Virus record (IMG/VR): IMGVR_UViG_3300027881_000075
Span: 1 to 24,118 of that record
Direction: 5' to 3' (one strand)
Source of the DNA: a virus
Length of the DNA: 24,118 nucleotides
The notes beneath the pieces are model-generated. The model was not told the origin of the DNA, ran no database searches, and saw only the letters and a program-made list of their open reading frames with translations. Of the stretch, positions 23,178-24,118 are shown piece by piece (positions within the stretch are counted from its first letter, which is position 1; every line of letters begins with the position of its first letter). The position numbers were made by a program, and so were the translations under genes.

Positions 23178-24062
23178 TTAAATCGTATCCAGCAACTGCA
23201 GATTGACGATATGCTCGTCCTCAACCCGAACAGCCCCGATAGTCATGAACGAATAAATCCGCCATGCGAAGCTGATGGATGGGTCTTCTGCAACACGCGA
23301 AGTGATATCGCGATCAACCATCAAGCCAAGAGCTTTCTTCGTCATGGCGAAACAGTCGATATCGACGCCCGGTGCAGTCGGATGGTTCAACCGAGTGGAT
23401 ACGATCCACTGGTACCCCATCCAGTTGTCGATGTAGCCCATTTCTGCGAGGGCTTTAACATAGACGTAATCGCCACTGGTCGCTTCCGTCAGCTGCAAGA
23501 GCTTCCGGGCCTGAACAGGGCCGATTACAATGCACTTCGGCTCGTCTGGATCGATATCGTTCTCAAGGAACTTCTCAGTTACCTGTGTAACAAGATCGAA
23601 GTTAAGGCTGGTGTCGTAAACATCAACCGTGACCCCGAATACCTTTTGAGCATCGGGGAAGGCATTGGCAACGCCTAGACCATCAAGCGCCGTGCCAGTT
23701 GCCGCCGCGATGATTTCATCATCGAACGCTCGCCTCATTGCATAGCCTTGCGACTGTGCGAGGTTTGAGTTCGGGTCAATAATCATCTGCACGATATCTT
23801 CTTGCTCGGTGGAATCACCGGTATCGTACGTCGTTGGTACCGAAACACGTCTTGACCACGGCCAATCTTGAACCGGGGTCGCTTGGAGTCTAGTGGTTTT
23901 CACCAAGGCTTCACGAGTGCCCAACCGTTCCCAGTTGTGCTCTTCAGAGTTCACACCACGTTCAGTGATCTTAGCTCGAAGTCGTGAAGGCCTCTGTTGC
24001 GCAAGGTGGCGCAAAATGCTTTCGAATGTCGCTACGAAAACATTGTCAACAGTGTTAACCAT
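23178..24062 (-). CDS. Major capsid protein
   Basis: A 294-aa HK97-fold type major capsid protein, of the kind found in BPP-1-like short-tailed phages. Seen: an N-terminal helix (NVFVATFESILRHLAQQ), E-loop region (RVSVPTTYDTGDSTEQED), a spine helix (SQGYAMRRAFDDEIIAAATG), the P-domain part KCIVIGPVQARKLLQL and a C-terminal ITSRVAEDPSISFAWRIYSFMTIGAVRVEDEHIVNL, which is typical. It builds the icosahedral shell. It has its own strong ribosome site and is followed by a terminator, both expected of the most abundant virion protein. Confidence 0.87.
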   Translation of the reverse strand: MVNTVDNVFVATFESILRHLAQQRPSRLRAKITERGVNSEEHNWERLGTREALVKTTRLQATPVQDWPWSRRVSVPTTYDTGDSTEQEDIVQMIIDPNSNLAQSQGYAMRRAFDDEIIAAATGTALDGLGVANAFPDAQKVFGVTVDVYDTSLNFDLVTQVTEKFLENDIDPDEPKCIVIGPVQARKLLQLTEATSGDYVYVKALAEMGYIDNWMGYQWIVSTRLNHPTAPGVDIDCFAMTKKALGLMVDRDITSRVAEDPSISFAWRIYSFMTIGAVRVEDEHIVNLQLLDTI

Positions 24063-24068
24063 GATCGG

Positions 24069-24073
24069 CTCCT
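24069..24073 (-). promoter_or_regulatory. Strong ribosome binding site for the capsid gene
   Basis: AGGAG on the - strand, 6 nt before ATG 24062. The rest of the 56 nt up to the window edge shows no clear promoter. Confidence 0.65.
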
Positions 24074-24118
24074 ACACAAGTTAAAAGACTGCGCTTGGAG
24101 CTACCCGGTAACCCGGAC

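Noticed and set aside
23111-23224. N-terminal extension of the 149-aa gene to 23224
   Set aside because: It would translate through the terminator and the end of the capsid gene; a GTG with a good ribosome site at 23110 explains the start.
24100-24118. Repeated ACCCGG words at the right edge as an operator or repeat
   Set aside because: Too short and cut by the window edge to support any call.
1-24118. tRNA genes, CRISPR arrays, insertion sequences, integrase or attachment sites
   Set aside because: None seen: virtually all sequence is explained by tightly packed coding regions and no gap exceeds about 70 nt between genes.

Overview
This window is the interior of a tailed-phage genome with a podovirus-type (T7-like) tail module, probably infecting a Gram-negative bacterium. 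The evidence is the run of genes for a major capsid protein, a tail tubular B-like protein, a tail tubular A-like protein, three internal (ejected) virion proteins and a tail fibre with a T7-type N-terminal region. These are followed by an M15 peptidase endolysin, a 3TM-type holin and a possible inner-membrane spanin. Genes are packed almost without gaps and most junctions overlap (ATGA or TAATG). I see no tRNA, CRISPR array, insertion sequence, integrase or attachment site. The host cannot be named from this sequence.

Bases 1-4120 (+ strand) are a replication and nucleotide-metabolism operon. It begins inside a primase-helicase gene cut by the window edge: the tail of a PrimPol-type domain, then PriCT-2, then a DUF5906/D5-like helicase. 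Next come purZ, mazZ and datZ, each overlapping its neighbour by 4 to 20 nt. These three genes are the known toolkit for replacing adenine by 2-aminoadenine (Z) in phage DNA. MazZ makes dGMP from dGTP, PurZ joins dGMP to aspartate as the committed step to dZMP, and DatZ destroys dATP so that the polymerase sees dZTP instead. The PurZ copy carries Ser where ordinary adenylosuccinate synthetase has the catalytic Asp (YGSTGKG against WGDEGKG), and it has lost the TKLD guanine-binding motif. A VRR-NUC-like nuclease and an unknown 103-aa protein close the operon.

Bases 4081-24062 (- strand) are the late module, transcribed from right to left: major capsid protein, an intrinsic terminator, four small or medium head/fibre-associated proteins, a LamG-like lectin protein, a 127-aa protein, the tail tubular B- and A-like proteins, a gp14-like, a gp15-like and a giant 1978-aa gp16-position protein, the tail fibre, an unknown 167-aa protein, a beta-propeller protein, and then the lysis cassette (spanin candidate, endolysin, secreted FN3 protein, small membrane protein, 3TM holin). 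Two very basic small proteins come last. The two operons converge and overlap at 4081-4120.

The most important content is the complete PurZ-MazZ-DatZ triad sitting directly behind a PrimPol-helicase, on a phage with a short-tail structural module. The virion DNA of this phage is therefore predicted to contain 2-aminoadenine. No DNA polymerase gene lies in the window, so whether a DpoZ-type family A polymerase is also present cannot be judged here.
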